In this document: piece by piece, positions 1-9,060 of the stretch
Layout: every line of letters begins with the position of its first letter
Position numbering within the stretch: position 1 is the first letter of the stretch
NCBI RefSeq assembly: GCF_019091085.1
Contig: NZ_JAGXJY010000009.1
Location: 186,001-250,000 of the forward strand
Reading direction: 5' to 3'
DNA from: Mesorhizobium sp. GbtcB19
GTDB taxonomy: Bacteria; Pseudomonadota; Alphaproteobacteria; Rhizobiales; Rhizobiaceae
DNA: 64,000 nt
Position numbers and translations under genes: made by a program
Notes under the pieces: generated by a model
The model's database searches: none
Seen by the model: only the letters and a program-made list of their open reading frames with translations
Told to the model about the DNA's origin: nothing

Positions 1-1
1 G

Positions 2-517
2 ATGCTGGATGCCAATGGCGGCATTGAAGCGCTTGGCGCCGAGAGCGCCGAGGACGCGGCCGCCACCAAGCTGGTCAACAGCCTCGGCTTGCGCGTCAAT
101 CTCGTCGCCTCGCCTTTCGAGCAGCCGCTCGGCCTGCGCACATTCGCCCAGATCTGGGCGCGCCAGGCGCGCTGGGCGCGGCTGCGCCGGGTCACCTTCC
201 CGCTGTTCTTCGCGCCCGAAATCCTGACCGGTGCCGCCGCGCCGCTGCTGCTGGCGCTGCTTGCCGCGGCAAGCGCCGGCGTCAGCCTGCCCAGCACGGC
301 TTTGTGCGTGCTGGCGATCGCCTATTTGCCGGAATGCCTGCTGGCCTCCGCCAAAGGCTGGTACCTGTCGCCGCGCAGCGTCACCGCGATGCTCACGCGC
401 GACGCGATGCTGCCGGCCATCTGGGCGCGCGCCTGGTTCGGCGGCGCGGTCGACTGGCGCGGCAATGCCATGACCATCCGCGCCAAGGCGATGACCGAAC
501 TGGAAGAGCCAGCCTGA
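2..517 (+). CDS. Ceramide glucosyltransferase-like GT21 glycosyltransferase, C-terminal part
   Basis: Only the last 171 residues are present; the gene starts upstream of the window. The fragment has the acidic LGAESAEDAAATKL segment and a Q..RW motif (QARWARLRR) that close the catalytic core of processive GT2/GT21 enzymes. Two hydrophobic segments at about residues 68-92 and 99-115 follow, which in this family anchor the C-terminus in the inner membrane. Family knowledge points to transfer of a hexose from a UDP-sugar to a ceramide or similar lipid. The precise substrate cannot be read from the fragment. It converges with metZ, whose stop lies 32 bp away. Confidence 0.75.
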   Translation: MLDANGGIEALGAESAEDAAATKLVNSLGLRVNLVASPFEQPLGLRTFAQIWARQARWARLRRVTFPLFFAPEILTGAAAPLLLALLAAASAGVSLPSTALCVLAIAYLPECLLASAKGWYLSPRSVTAMLTRDAMLPAIWARAWFGGAVDWRGNAMTIRAKAMTELEEPA

Positions 518-549
518 AGTGCTGTTCGCGGCGGGTGCCGCGACAGGTT

Positions 550-1740
550 CTATTTGGCCGCCTTCAGTGCTTGCTCGATGTCCTCCAATAGGTCGTCCGT
601 ATCTTCCAGCCCTACCGAAAGCCTGAGCGTGCCGGGTCCGATGCCGAGTTCGGCCCGCGCGTCGTCGCTCAGGTTCTTGTGCGTCGTCGTCGCCGGATGG
701 GTGATCAGGCTCTTGGCGTCACCGAGATTGTTGGAGATCAACACGATATCGAGCGCGTTCTGCAGGGCGAAGGCCGCCTGCTTGCCGCCCTTGACGTCGA
801 GGCAGATCAGCGTCGAGCCGCCCGACATCTGCTTCTTGACGACATCCGCCTGCGGATGATCGGCCCGGCCGGGATAGATGACGCGCGCGATCTCCGGCCG
901 CCCGGCCAGGAAGTCGGCGATCTTGCCGGCGCTCTCGGTCTGCTGACGCACGCGCAGCGGCAGCGTTTCCAGGCCTTTCAACAGCGTCCAGGCGTTGAAG
1001 GGCGACAGGCTTGGGCCGGTGTGGCGGAAATAATCGTGCAGGTTCTCGTCGATCCACTTCTTGTCGGACAGGATGACGCCGCCGAGGCAGCGGCCCTGGC
1101 CGTCTATATGCTTGGTGGCGGAATAGACGACGATATGCGCGCCGAGCTGCAAGGGCTTCTGCTGCAGTGGCGTGGCGAAGACATTGTCGACGATCAGCCT
1201 GGCGCCGATGGAATTGGCCAAAGCGGCAACCGCGGCGATGTCGACCACTTCCAGCGTCGGGTTGGTCGGGCTTTCCAGGAAGAACAGCTTGGTGTTCGGC
1301 TTGACCGCCTTTTCCCAGTTGGCGATGTCGGTGCCGTCGACCAACGTCGCCTCGATGCCGTAGCGCGGCGCCAGCGTCTCGACAACCCAGCGGCAGGAGC
1401 CGAACAGCGCGCGCGCCGCAACGATGTGGTCGCCGGCCTTGACGCTGCAGAGCAATGCCGCGGAGACGGCCGCCATGCCGGAGGCCGTGGCGCGGGCATC
1501 CTCGGCGCCTTCCAGCGCGCACATGCGCTTCTCGAACATGTCGACGGTCGGGTTGGCGTAGCGCGAATAGATGAAGCCCGGTTCCTCGCCCTTGAAACGG
1601 GCCTCGGCGGCCTGCGCCGTCTCATAGACATAGCCCTGCGTGAGATACATCGCCTCGGCGGTTTCGCCGAATTGGGAACGCAGTGTCCCGCCATGCACGA
1701 GTGCCGTCTGAGGTTTCCAGTTACGCTTCTTGGTGCTCAT
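550..1740 (-). CDS. metZ: O-succinylhomoserine sulfhydrylase (PLP-dependent)
   Basis: About 396 aa, full length for the Cys/Met-metabolism PLP family. The internal aldimine lysine lies in YSATKHIDGQGR, with the typical S..NPT substrate segment (ESPTNPTLEV) and SRYANPT near the N-terminus. It converts O-succinylhomoserine and sulfide to homocysteine in methionine synthesis. I chose the ATG at 1740 over an in-frame upstream start at 1758, because 1758 lies against the T-tract of the leader terminator. The leader carries a SAM-II riboswitch, which independently supports a methionine-pathway role. MetZ rather than MetB/MetC is inferred from overall resemblance to alphaproteobacterial MetZ. Confidence 0.9.
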   Translation of the reverse strand: MSTKKRNWKPQTALVHGGTLRSQFGETAEAMYLTQGYVYETAQAAEARFKGEEPGFIYSRYANPTVDMFEKRMCALEGAEDARATASGMAAVSAALLCSVKAGDHIVAARALFGSCRWVVETLAPRYGIEATLVDGTDIANWEKAVKPNTKLFFLESPTNPTLEVVDIAAVAALANSIGARLIVDNVFATPLQQKPLQLGAHIVVYSATKHIDGQGRCLGGVILSDKKWIDENLHDYFRHTGPSLSPFNAWTLLKGLETLPLRVRQQTESAGKIADFLAGRPEIARVIYPGRADHPQADVVKKQMSGGSTLICLDVKGGKQAAFALQNALDIVLISNNLGDAKSLITHPATTTHKNLSDDARAELGIGPGTLRLSVGLEDTDDLLEDIEQALKAAK

Positions 1741-1757
1741 AGCCCTGCTTCCAGACA

Positions 1758-1788
1758 CAAAAAAACCGGCCGCGAAGTCGCAACCGGT
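1758..1788 (-). terminator. Intrinsic terminator in the metZ leader
   Basis: On the minus strand a 10-bp stem (ACCGGTTGCG with CGCGGCCGGT, including two G-T wobbles) with a 4-nt loop is followed at once by seven T residues. It sits between the SAM-II aptamer and the metZ start, so it is placed to act as the expression platform: SAM-bound aptamer, then termination. Confidence 0.8.
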
Positions 1789-1807
1789 CCATACAGCCTT
1801 GCGGCTC

Positions 1808-1868
1808 GACGGTCCTTTAGCGACTTGTTTAACGTGGCTGCAAGCCGACCGGCCAAATCACCACGGGA
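1808..1868 (-). ncRNA. SAM-II riboswitch upstream of metZ
   Basis: The minus strand reads CCGTGGTGATTTGG, CTTGCAGCCACG, TTAAACAAGTCGCTAAAGG. These are the conserved blocks of the SAM-II (metA-motif) aptamer. P1 is CGTGG (1861-1865) with CCACG. The pseudoknot is CGGTC in the loop with GACCG at the 3' end (near 1810-1814). SAM-II is an alphaproteobacterial S-adenosylmethionine sensor that represses methionine biosynthesis genes. Confidence 0.93.
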
Positions 1869-1990
1869 TAACGACCCTTTAAATGAGCGCCGCGCTTGCG
1901 TCAATTGCCGGCTTCATTAAGAGGTTTGTACCAGCCGGGCGGCAAGAGCCTGCTTAGGTCCTCGCCCGGCCTTGCGAACGGAGCCAGCCT

Positions 1991-3085
1991 TTGCGGCAGA
2001 CAGGCATTCTTCCGGATCAGGACATCGCGGCGCTGTTTGCGGCCAACGCGCTGAAGTCGCCGCGCGCGCTGGATGCCGACCAGATCCAGCCGGCGAGCCT
2101 TGACCTGCGGCTTGGCGACAAAGCCTTCCGGGTGCGCGCTTCCTTCCTGCCTGGACCCGATCATCTCGTCGCCGACAAGCTCGAGCGGCTGAAGCTGCAC
2201 GAGATCAATCTCACCGAGGGAGCGGTGCTGGAGACCGGCTGCGTCTACATCGTGCCGCTGCTCGAAAGCTTGGCATTGCCGGCCGAAGTTTCAGCCTCGG
2301 CCAATCCCAAGAGCTCGACCGGCCGGCTGGACATTTTCACGCGCGTCATGACCGATCGCGGCCACGAGTTCGACAAGATCGCCGCCGGCTATCACGGGCC
2401 GCTCTATCTCGAAGTCAGCCCGCGCACCTTCCCGATCGTCGTGCGCGCGGGCTCGCGGCTGTCCCAGATACGCTTCCGCACCGGCAATGCGGTTCTGTCG
2501 GAGAGCGAGCTGCGCGACCTTCACCGCGCCGAGATGCTGGTCGCCACAGAGCCGCCCAACATTTCCGGCGGCGGCATCGCGCTCTCCATAGATCTCGACG
2601 GCGACAAGGACGGCCTTGTAGGTTATCGCGGCAAGCATCACACCGGCCTTGTCGACGTCGACAAGCGCGCCGCGCAGGATGTCGTCGATTTCTGGGAGCC
2701 GATCTACAAGAGCGGCGCCGGCGAGCTGGTCCTCGATCCCGACGAATTCTACATCCTGGTCAGCCGTGAGGCCGTGCATGTGCCGCCGCTCTACGCCGCC
2801 GAGATGACGCCCTTCGATCCGCTGGTCGGCGAGTTTCGCGTCCACTATGCCGGCTTCTTCGATCCGGGCTTCGGCCATTCCGCCGCCGGCGGCACCGGCA
2901 GCCGCGCGGTGCTCGAAGTGCGCAGCCACGAGGTGCCGTTCATCCTCGACCACGGCCAGATCGTCGGCCGCCTCGTCTACGAGCATATGCTGAAGCGTCC
3001 ACAGGCGCTCTACGGCACCGATCTCGGATCGAACTACCAGGCGCAGGGACTGAAGCTCTCAAAGCACTTTCGCGCCGCGCGCTGA
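1991..3085 (+). CDS. dcd: dCTP deaminase, double-length rhizobial form
   Basis: 364 aa, about twice the usual 180-190 aa of Dcd. The N-terminal half has the Dcd hallmarks QPASLDLRLGDKAFRV and the substrate-site segment SASANPKSSTGRLDIFTRVM, with ISLIRF replaced by LSQIRF. The C-terminal half (from about residue 200) repeats the fold, with EFYILVSREAVHVPP and ending in a tail like that which closes the active site in Dcd. The reaction is dCTP to dUTP for thymidylate synthesis. The start is a TTG at 1991; no better in-frame ATG is visible. Long internally duplicated Dcd proteins are typical of Rhizobiales. Whether the second half is catalytic is unknown. Confidence 0.88.
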   Translation: MRQTGILPDQDIAALFAANALKSPRALDADQIQPASLDLRLGDKAFRVRASFLPGPDHLVADKLERLKLHEINLTEGAVLETGCVYIVPLLESLALPAEVSASANPKSSTGRLDIFTRVMTDRGHEFDKIAAGYHGPLYLEVSPRTFPIVVRAGSRLSQIRFRTGNAVLSESELRDLHRAEMLVATEPPNISGGGIALSIDLDGDKDGLVGYRGKHHTGLVDVDKRAAQDVVDFWEPIYKSGAGELVLDPDEFYILVSREAVHVPPLYAAEMTPFDPLVGEFRVHYAGFFDPGFGHSAAGGTGSRAVLEVRSHEVPFILDHGQIVGRLVYEHMLKRPQALYGTDLGSNYQAQGLKLSKHFRAAR

Positions 3086-3108
3086 GCGCCGTTGGCTTCG
3101 GCCGGAGG

Positions 3109-3561
3109 TCAGCCGCGAAACAGAAACTTTTGGGCTGCGCCCAGACAGGCGTGAAAGTGGCCGATATAGAGCAGTTCGCGTACGGTCAGGCGCTTCCTGC
3201 CCCAAAATCCTTTGGTTTGCTTCGTTTCATCAAGCGGCGAGCTTGAGCCCGCTCCCAAGGGGAACAACTGCTTGTCGAGGCATGCGAGCACATAAGCTCT
3301 CGCGGAGTCGATGCCGCAGGCCTCGGCCTTGTCGTTCAACCTGTCGGCGCGCAGCGCGGACGTCATGCGATCCGAGTTGCGCATCAGAAAGCCCACTTGC
3401 GGTTTCGAGTAGCCGGTGGCCAGAAGCCGGCTCGTCATCGCCGATCGGGCCTGGCTGTAGGATCTTGGGCTGCATTTGGCGGCGCTGTAAGCCGCTGAGG
3501 ACATGCAAGCGAGGGCAAGCGCCAAACCCATCAACACAACGCCGATCCGCTTCCGCTCCAT
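3109..3561 (-). CDS. Small secreted protein of unknown function
   Basis: 150 aa with a basic N-terminus, a hydrophobic core at residues 6-22 and a likely signal-peptidase site after AAYSAA. The mature part is about 120 aa with four cysteines and an Arg/Lys-rich tail, and I recognise no domain in it. It is transcribed toward dcd and lies 24 bp upstream (by start) of the gguC stop, so read-through from the sugar operon is possible. It is probably periplasmic. Confidence 0.6.
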   Translation of the reverse strand: MERKRIGVVLMGLALALACMSSAAYSAAKCSPRSYSQARSAMTSRLLATGYSKPQVGFLMRNSDRMTSALRADRLNDKAEACGIDSARAYVLACLDKQLFPLGAGSSSPLDETKQTKGFWGRKRLTVRELLYIGHFHACLGAAQKFLFRG

Positions 3562-3585
3562 TTGTCCTCCAGGCTTGGCGCTGCC

Positions 3586-4578
3586 TTACAGCGCCTTCAC
3601 CGCCACCTTCACCGGCTTTTCGATCTCAAGCGGATTGCGCAGCGGCAGGCCGAAATCCTGCGCCTCGATCTCGAACGTGTCGCCGGCCTCGGTCCTGATG
3701 CCGTCGGCGAAGGACAGTGTCGCGGTGCCGAACATATGCACATGCACGTCGCCAGGCTGGCGGAACGCCGAATATTTGAAATGATGGTGCTCGAGATTGG
3801 CGATGGTGTGCGACATGTTCGCTTCGCCTGAAAGAAACGGCTTTTCCCACAAGAGCTTGCCGTCGCGCCAGATGCGCGATGCGCCGCGGATATCGGCCGG
3901 CAGCTCGCCGATCAGGATTTCGGGACCGAAGGAAGCGTTGCGCAGCTTGGAATGCGCCAGGAACAGATAGTTCACCCGCTCCGTGACGTGATCGGAAAAC
4001 TCGTTCGACAGCGTGAAGCCGACACGGAACGGCGCGCCGTCGTCGCCGATCACATAGATACCGGCGATCTCCGGCTCCTCGCCGCCGTCCTGCGCGAAGG
4101 CGGGCGACATCAGCGGCGCGCCGGGCGCCACCGCCATCGTGCCGTTGCCCTTGTAGAACCACTCCGGCTGCACGCCGACCTGGCCCTTGGCCGGCTTGCC
4201 GCCTTCGAGACCCATGCGGAACATCTTCATGGAATCGGTGAGCTGTTCCTCGCCGTCATTGAGCTTCTTGTGCATGGAATCGCGCGTTGCCGCGGAGCCG
4301 AGATGCGTGAGGCCGGTGCCGGTGAGATGCAGATGCGCGGGATCGGGATGGTTGATCGGCGACACCAGCCGGCCCCTCTTGTAGGCCGCGTCGAGATCGA
4401 CCGCCTCGCCATAGCCCTTGCGCTCGATCAGGGCTTCGAGCCCGGTGCCGGTGCGCGCGGCCTCCATCGCCAGCGAATAGACGCTGCGCGCGCCGTTGAT
4501 GACCCTGGTCTTGCCGCCGCCATTGCGGGCGACGACGCGGATCGTCTCGGCGTCGTCGAGGATTTGGGAGATCAGCAT
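3586..4578 (-). CDS. gguC: GguC, AraD1-type fumarylacetoacetase-fold enzyme
   Basis: 330 aa from the ATG at 4578, chosen because GAGAGGG lies 7-8 nt upstream; an in-frame ATG at 4596 lacks such a site. The C-terminal half has the FAH-superfamily pattern of acidic metal ligands (EPEIAG, SNEFSDH). The last gene of chvE-gguABC loci encodes this family, which includes L-2-keto-3-deoxyarabonate dehydratases (AraD1). The likely role is therefore a step of pentose acid breakdown for sugars taken up by the linked importer. It follows gguB after about 200 bp. Confidence 0.83.
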   Translation of the reverse strand: MLISQILDDAETIRVVARNGGGKTRVINGARSVYSLAMEAARTGTGLEALIERKGYGEAVDLDAAYKRGRLVSPINHPDPAHLHLTGTGLTHLGSAATRDSMHKKLNDGEEQLTDSMKMFRMGLEGGKPAKGQVGVQPEWFYKGNGTMAVAPGAPLMSPAFAQDGGEEPEIAGIYVIGDDGAPFRVGFTLSNEFSDHVTERVNYLFLAHSKLRNASFGPEILIGELPADIRGASRIWRDGKLLWEKPFLSGEANMSHTIANLEHHHFKYSAFRQPGDVHVHMFGTATLSFADGIRTEAGDTFEIEAQDFGLPLRNPLEIEKPVKVAVKAL

Positions 4579-4780
4579 GTTTGAACCCTCTCTCATCTTG
4601 CCTGGCTGCCCGCGGGCAAACCTTTACCGGCGCAGCGCGAAGCAATCCGCGCCACGGTTGAAACGCTTCGTCCGGATTGCGCTCGCGAGCCTGGTCCTTG
4701 GCCGGACTTCTTGGCGCCGACGGGTTGCCGGCAGCTTCGCGATCTAGAACCCGTATGCCTCCTGAACTTTGTTCCGGCCC

Positions 4781-6073
4781 TTAAGCCTTGTTCTTGTTGT
4801 AGACGTCGAAGATGACGGCGCCGAGCAGCACCAGGCCTTTGACCACCTGCTGCCAGTCGACATTGACGCCCATGATCGACATGCCGTTGTTCATCACGCC
4901 CATGATGAAGCCGCCGACAACGGCGCCGATCACCTGTCCGACGCCGCCCATTGCCGAGGCGCCGCCGATGAAGACGGCCGCGATGACGTCGAGCTCTGAG
5001 CCGAGACCCGCCGCCGGCACGGCCTGGCCGAGGCGCGCCGCGATGATCAGGCCGCCGAGCGCAGACAAGACGCCCATGTTGATGAACACCATCAGCGTCA
5101 GCCTTTCGGTGTTGATGCCCGAGAGCTGCGCGGCCTTGGCGTTGCCGCCCATCGCGTAGATGCGGCGGCCGATGGTCATGCGCTTTGTGACGAAGACGAA
5201 CAGCGAGATCAGCACGCCCATCACCAGAAGCACCACCGGCAGGCCCCTGTAGCTGGCGAACTGGAAGACCAGGAACAGCGCCAGCGCGCTGCCCACCAGC
5301 GTCTTGACGACGAACAGCGGGAAGGGTTCGGCCTCATAGCCATGCGCCTCGCGCTTGCGCCGCGTCCTGAAGCCGAAATAGGCATAGGCGAGCACCGCGA
5401 TCAGGCCGAGCACGATCGTCGTCATGTGCAGCGTAAGCCCGCTGCCGACGATGGTTTTGCCGGCGGCATTGACCGTCGGCGGGATCAGCGTCAGCGGGCC
5501 GATCACATCCGGGATGAAGCCCGAGCTCAGCGCCTTGAAGCCGTCGGGAAGCGGGCCGACCGAGGAACCGCCGCCAAGCAGCGCCTGGCAGATGCCGCGG
5601 AAGATCAGCATGCCCGCCAGCGTCACGATGAAGCTCGGTATCCGGTGATAGGCGATCCAGTAGCCCTGCGCCGCGCCGATCAGCGCGCCGACGATAAGGC
5701 AGACGATCGAGACGACCAGCGGATTCGAGAATATCCCGAGCGGCCAGATCACCATCATCATCGCCGCCAGCGCGCCGATGAAGCCGGCGACCGATCCGAC
5801 GCTGAGGTCGATATAGCCGGCGACGATCACCAGGAGCATGCCGAGCGCCATCACGATGATGAACGAGTTCTGCTGCACCAGGTTGGAAAGGTTCACCGGT
5901 TTGAACAGCGTTCCCGACGTCGTGTACTGGAAGAACAGCATGATGACGATCAGCGCGATGATCAGGCCGTATTCGCGCAGGTTCGTCGTCAGCGCCGAGA
6001 CTGCGATGCGCGGACCTTGCTTGACGTCTTCGGCCGTGCCGCTTTGCGGCGCAGGAGCGCTTTCTGTGCTCAT
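4781..6073 (-). CDS. gguB: GguB, ABC sugar importer permease
   Basis: 430 aa, strongly hydrophobic, with about ten to twelve membrane segments and the BPD_transp_2 signature region (SVGSVAGFIGALAAM; VFIGGASAMGGVGQVIGAV near the C-terminus). It is longer than RbsC-type permeases, as is typical of the multiple-monosaccharide (MmsB/GguB) subgroup. It overlaps gguA by 4 bp (ATGA), so the two are translationally coupled. It forms the inner-membrane channel for sugars delivered by ChvE. Confidence 0.93.
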   Translation of the reverse strand: MSTESAPAPQSGTAEDVKQGPRIAVSALTTNLREYGLIIALIVIMLFFQYTTSGTLFKPVNLSNLVQQNSFIIVMALGMLLVIVAGYIDLSVGSVAGFIGALAAMMMVIWPLGIFSNPLVVSIVCLIVGALIGAAQGYWIAYHRIPSFIVTLAGMLIFRGICQALLGGGSSVGPLPDGFKALSSGFIPDVIGPLTLIPPTVNAAGKTIVGSGLTLHMTTIVLGLIAVLAYAYFGFRTRRKREAHGYEAEPFPLFVVKTLVGSALALFLVFQFASYRGLPVVLLVMGVLISLFVFVTKRMTIGRRIYAMGGNAKAAQLSGINTERLTLMVFINMGVLSALGGLIIAARLGQAVPAAGLGSELDVIAAVFIGGASAMGGVGQVIGAVVGGFIMGVMNNGMSIMGVNVDWQQVVKGLVLLGAVIFDVYNKNKA

Positions 6074-7605
6074 GATGCTTTTTTTCCTTCTCCGCGAACG
6101 ATGGCGCGCATGATTTTTTCCTGGCTGGCGTCGCTTGCCGCCATTTCGCCGACGATACGCCCTTCGTTCATGACATAGATGCGGTCGGTGATGCCGAGCA
6201 ATTCAGGCATTTCCGACGAGATGACGATGATCGCTTTGCCCTCGGCGGCGAGGCGGGCGATGATCGTATAGATTTCGTATTTGGCGCCGACGTCGATACC
6301 GCGCGTCGGCTCGTCGAGGATCAGCACTTCCGGATCGGCGAACAGCCATTTCGACAGCACCACCTTCTGCTGGTTGCCGCCCGAGAGGTTGCCGGTCAGC
6401 TGATAGACGCTGGAGGCGCGGATGTTGGTCTTCTTGCGGTAGTCGTTGGCGACGCTCATCTCGCGCATGTCGTCGATGACGCCGCGGCTGGAGACGCCTC
6501 GGAGATTGGCTAAGGTCACATTGTGCTTGATGTGGTCGATCAGGTTGAGGCCGTAGGTCTTGCGGTCCTCGGTGACATAGGCGATGCGGTTTTCCACCGC
6601 CTTGCTCACCGTCGAAAGATCGAGACGCTTGCCATGGAGCGACACCTCGCCGGTGATGTGCCGGCCGTAGGTGCGGCCGAACAGGCTCATGGCGAATTCG
6701 GTGCGGCCGGCGCCCATCAGCCCGGCGATGCCGACCACCTCGCCCTTGCGCACATTGAGGTTGACGTTCTTGATCACCTGCCGCTCGGCGTGGATCGGGT
6801 GGTAGACCGACCAGTCCTTGACCTCGAAGATGACCTCGCCGATCTGCGGCTCGCGCGGCGGATAGCGGTCGTCGAGCGAGCGGCCGACCATCGACGTGAT
6901 GATGCGGTCTTCCGAGATGTCCTTCCTGGGCAACGTCTCGATGGTGCGCCCGTCGCGGATTACGGTCACCTTGTCGGCGACCCGGTTCACTTCGTTGAGC
7001 TTGTGCGAGATCAGGATCGAGGTCATGCCCTGGCGCTTGAACTCGAGCAGAAGGTCGAGCAGCGCCTGGCTGTCCTTTTCCGAGAGCGACGCGGTCGGCT
7101 CGTCGAGGATCAGAAGCTTCACTTCCTTGCTCAGCGCCTTGGCGATCTCGACCAGCTGCTGCTTGCCGACGCCGATATTGGTGATCAGCGTCTTGGGATC
7201 TTCCTTCAGGCCGACCTTGTCGAGCAGCCCCTTGGTGCGCTTCTCGTTGGCGTTCCAGTCGATGACGCCATAGGTGGCGTGTTCATTGCCGAGGAAGATG
7301 TTTTCCGCGATCGACAGCATCGGCACCAGGGCAAGCTCCTGATGGATGATGACGATGCCGATATGCTCGCTGTCATGGATGCCCTTGAAATGGCATTCCT
7401 GGCCGCGAAAGACGATCTGGCCTTCATAGGTGCCGGATGGATAGACGCCCGACAGCACCTTCATCAGCGTCGACTTGCCGGCGCCGTTCTCGCCGACGAT
7501 GGCGTGAATCTCACCTTCCTCCACGCTGAGGTTGACGTTCGACAGCGCCTTCACGCCGGGGAACGTCTTGGTGATGTCGCGCATCTCCAAAATCGTCGAG
7601 GCCAT
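6070..7605 (-). CDS. gguA: GguA, double-domain sugar ABC ATPase
   Basis: 511 aa with two nucleotide-binding domains. Walker A in domain 1 is GENGAGKST; signature and Walker B regions are LSGGNQQKVVLSKWL and LILDEPTRGIDVG in domain 2, and LLILDEPTASLS in domain 1. The second Walker A is degenerate (GLMGAGRTE), as usual for RbsA/MglA-type ATPases. It energises uptake through GguB. It starts 188 bp after the chvE stop, beyond a stable stem-loop. Confidence 0.95.
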   Translation of the reverse strand: MASTILEMRDITKTFPGVKALSNVNLSVEEGEIHAIVGENGAGKSTLMKVLSGVYPSGTYEGQIVFRGQECHFKGIHDSEHIGIVIIHQELALVPMLSIAENIFLGNEHATYGVIDWNANEKRTKGLLDKVGLKEDPKTLITNIGVGKQQLVEIAKALSKEVKLLILDEPTASLSEKDSQALLDLLLEFKRQGMTSILISHKLNEVNRVADKVTVIRDGRTIETLPRKDISEDRIITSMVGRSLDDRYPPREPQIGEVIFEVKDWSVYHPIHAERQVIKNVNLNVRKGEVVGIAGLMGAGRTEFAMSLFGRTYGRHITGEVSLHGKRLDLSTVSKAVENRIAYVTEDRKTYGLNLIDHIKHNVTLANLRGVSSRGVIDDMREMSVANDYRKKTNIRASSVYQLTGNLSGGNQQKVVLSKWLFADPEVLILDEPTRGIDVGAKYEIYTIIARLAAEGKAIIVISSEMPELLGITDRIYVMNEGRIVGEMAASDASQEKIMRAIVRGEGKKAS

Positions 7606-7748
7606 CAGGAATTCCGCTCCCTGGCGCAGGCCTTCCGGTTCCGGAAAGCGTCATGCGCGAAATCATCATACTGCAGTCTGGTCCGCGCCGCGACGGCGCA
7701 AGGCGCTGCAGAGCCGGCAAAAAACGATACCGGGGTCGCTTGTGAACG

Positions 7749-7778
7749 AAAAGGGGCCCTGCGTCGCGCAGGACCCCT
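7749..7778 (-). terminator. Intercistronic stem-loop between chvE and gguA
   Basis: On the minus strand AGGGGTCCTGCG pairs with CGCAGGGCCCCT (12 bp, one wobble) around a 3-nt loop, followed by four T residues. It lies just after the chvE stop. It would act as a partial terminator or 3'-end stabiliser, giving more binding protein than ATPase and permease. Confidence 0.7.
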
Positions 7779-7793
7779 TCCTTTAAGGCTGGA

Positions 7794-8864
7794 TTACTTC
7801 AGGTCTGCAGCCTTGATGTAGCCGGAATCGACCACCTGCGCCTGGTAGTTCGACTTGTCGACCTCATGCGGCGTCAGCAGGATCGAGGGGACGACCTTGA
7901 CGTCGTTGTTGTAGGTCTTTTCGTCGAGGCCGTCCGGCTTGCCGCCGGAGAGCACCTTGTCGACCAGCTGCACGGTGGCCTTGGCCAGCTCGCGGGTGTC
8001 CTTGAACACCGTCGAATACTGCTCGCCCGAGATGATCAGCTTGACCGAGGCGGTCTCGGCGTCCTGACCGGTGACGATCGGCCAGGGCTGAGCGTCGGTG
8101 CCGTAGCCGACGGCGCGCAGCGAGGCGGTGATGCCGCGCGACAGGCCGTCATAGGGCGACAGAACGCCATCGACGCGGCTGCCGTCCGAGTAGTTGGCGG
8201 AGAGCAGATTGTCCATGCGCGCCTGGGCGGTGGCGGCGAGCCAGCGCAGCGTGCCGACCTTGTCCATGCCGGTCTGGCCGGACTTGATCTTGATCGAGCC
8301 GTCGTCGATCAGCGGCTGCAGGACGGAAATCGCGCCATTGTAGAAGAAGAAGGCGTTGTTGTCGTCCGGCGAGCCGCCGAACAGCTCGACGTTCCACGGC
8401 TTGGTGTTCGGGAAGCGCTCCTTGAGGCCCTTGACCAGCGAATTCGCCTGGATCACGCCGACGCCGAAATTGTCGAAGGTGGTGTAGTAGTCGACATTCT
8501 TGGTCTTCTTGATCAGGCGGTCGTAGGCGACGACGACGACGCCGGCATCATTGGCCTTCTGCAGCGCGTCGGCCATGGTGGTGCCGTCGATCGACGCGAT
8601 GATGAGCGCCTTCGGGCCCTTGGTGATTTCGTTTTCCAGCTGGCTGAGCTGGTTCGGGATGTCGTCCTGCGCATATTGCAGGTCGACGGTATAGCCGAGG
8701 GCCTCGAGCTGCGACTTGACGGCATCGCCGTCGTTGATCCAGCGCTGCGAGGTCTTGGTCGGCATCAGCACGCCGACGAGACCCTTGTCGGCCGCGTGCG
8801 CCGAATAGCTGATGGCAGCAATGCCAAGGGCCGCGACGGCGGCCAGTGTCTTGATGATCTTCAC
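7794..8864 (-). CDS. chvE: ChvE-type periplasmic sugar-binding protein
   Basis: 356 aa with a signal peptide (MKIIKTLAAVAALGIAAISY, cleavage near AHA-AD). The mature protein is a type I periplasmic binding fold: GVLMPTKTSQRWINDG at the N-terminus, then domain-switch segments. The start is GTG with GGGAG 7-8 nt upstream. In Agrobacterium ChvE binds arabinose, galactose, glucose and related sugars, feeds GguAB, and partners the VirA sensor. Here only the uptake and catabolic role is supported by context. It is the first gene of the minus-strand operon and is divergent from gbpR. Confidence 0.93.
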   Translation of the reverse strand: MKIIKTLAAVAALGIAAISYSAHAADKGLVGVLMPTKTSQRWINDGDAVKSQLEALGYTVDLQYAQDDIPNQLSQLENEITKGPKALIIASIDGTTMADALQKANDAGVVVVAYDRLIKKTKNVDYYTTFDNFGVGVIQANSLVKGLKERFPNTKPWNVELFGGSPDDNNAFFFYNGAISVLQPLIDDGSIKIKSGQTGMDKVGTLRWLAATAQARMDNLLSANYSDGSRVDGVLSPYDGLSRGITASLRAVGYGTDAQPWPIVTGQDAETASVKLIISGEQYSTVFKDTRELAKATVQLVDKVLSGGKPDGLDEKTYNNDVKVVPSILLTPHEVDKSNYQAQVVDSGYIKAADLK

Positions 8865-9060
8865 GATTACTCTCCCTGGTTGATGGACGCGACACCTCGG
8901 GGCTTCGCGGGCCGCGCAGTCGAGCAGGTGCGCTGGCGCGCCACTGTCGGCTTTATCGATCTCCGGTATCCTCCCAATCGGCCCCGCGGCGCAGTTTCAA
9001 TCGATACGAATTTGCTCGTTGCCGACTGTTGCGCCTCGGAACGCACGAAGGGTGGGTCGC

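Noticed and set aside
7794..8864. chvE as evidence for virulence (VirA signalling)
   Set aside because: No vir genes are in the window; ChvE with gguABC is also ordinary sugar uptake in rhizobia.
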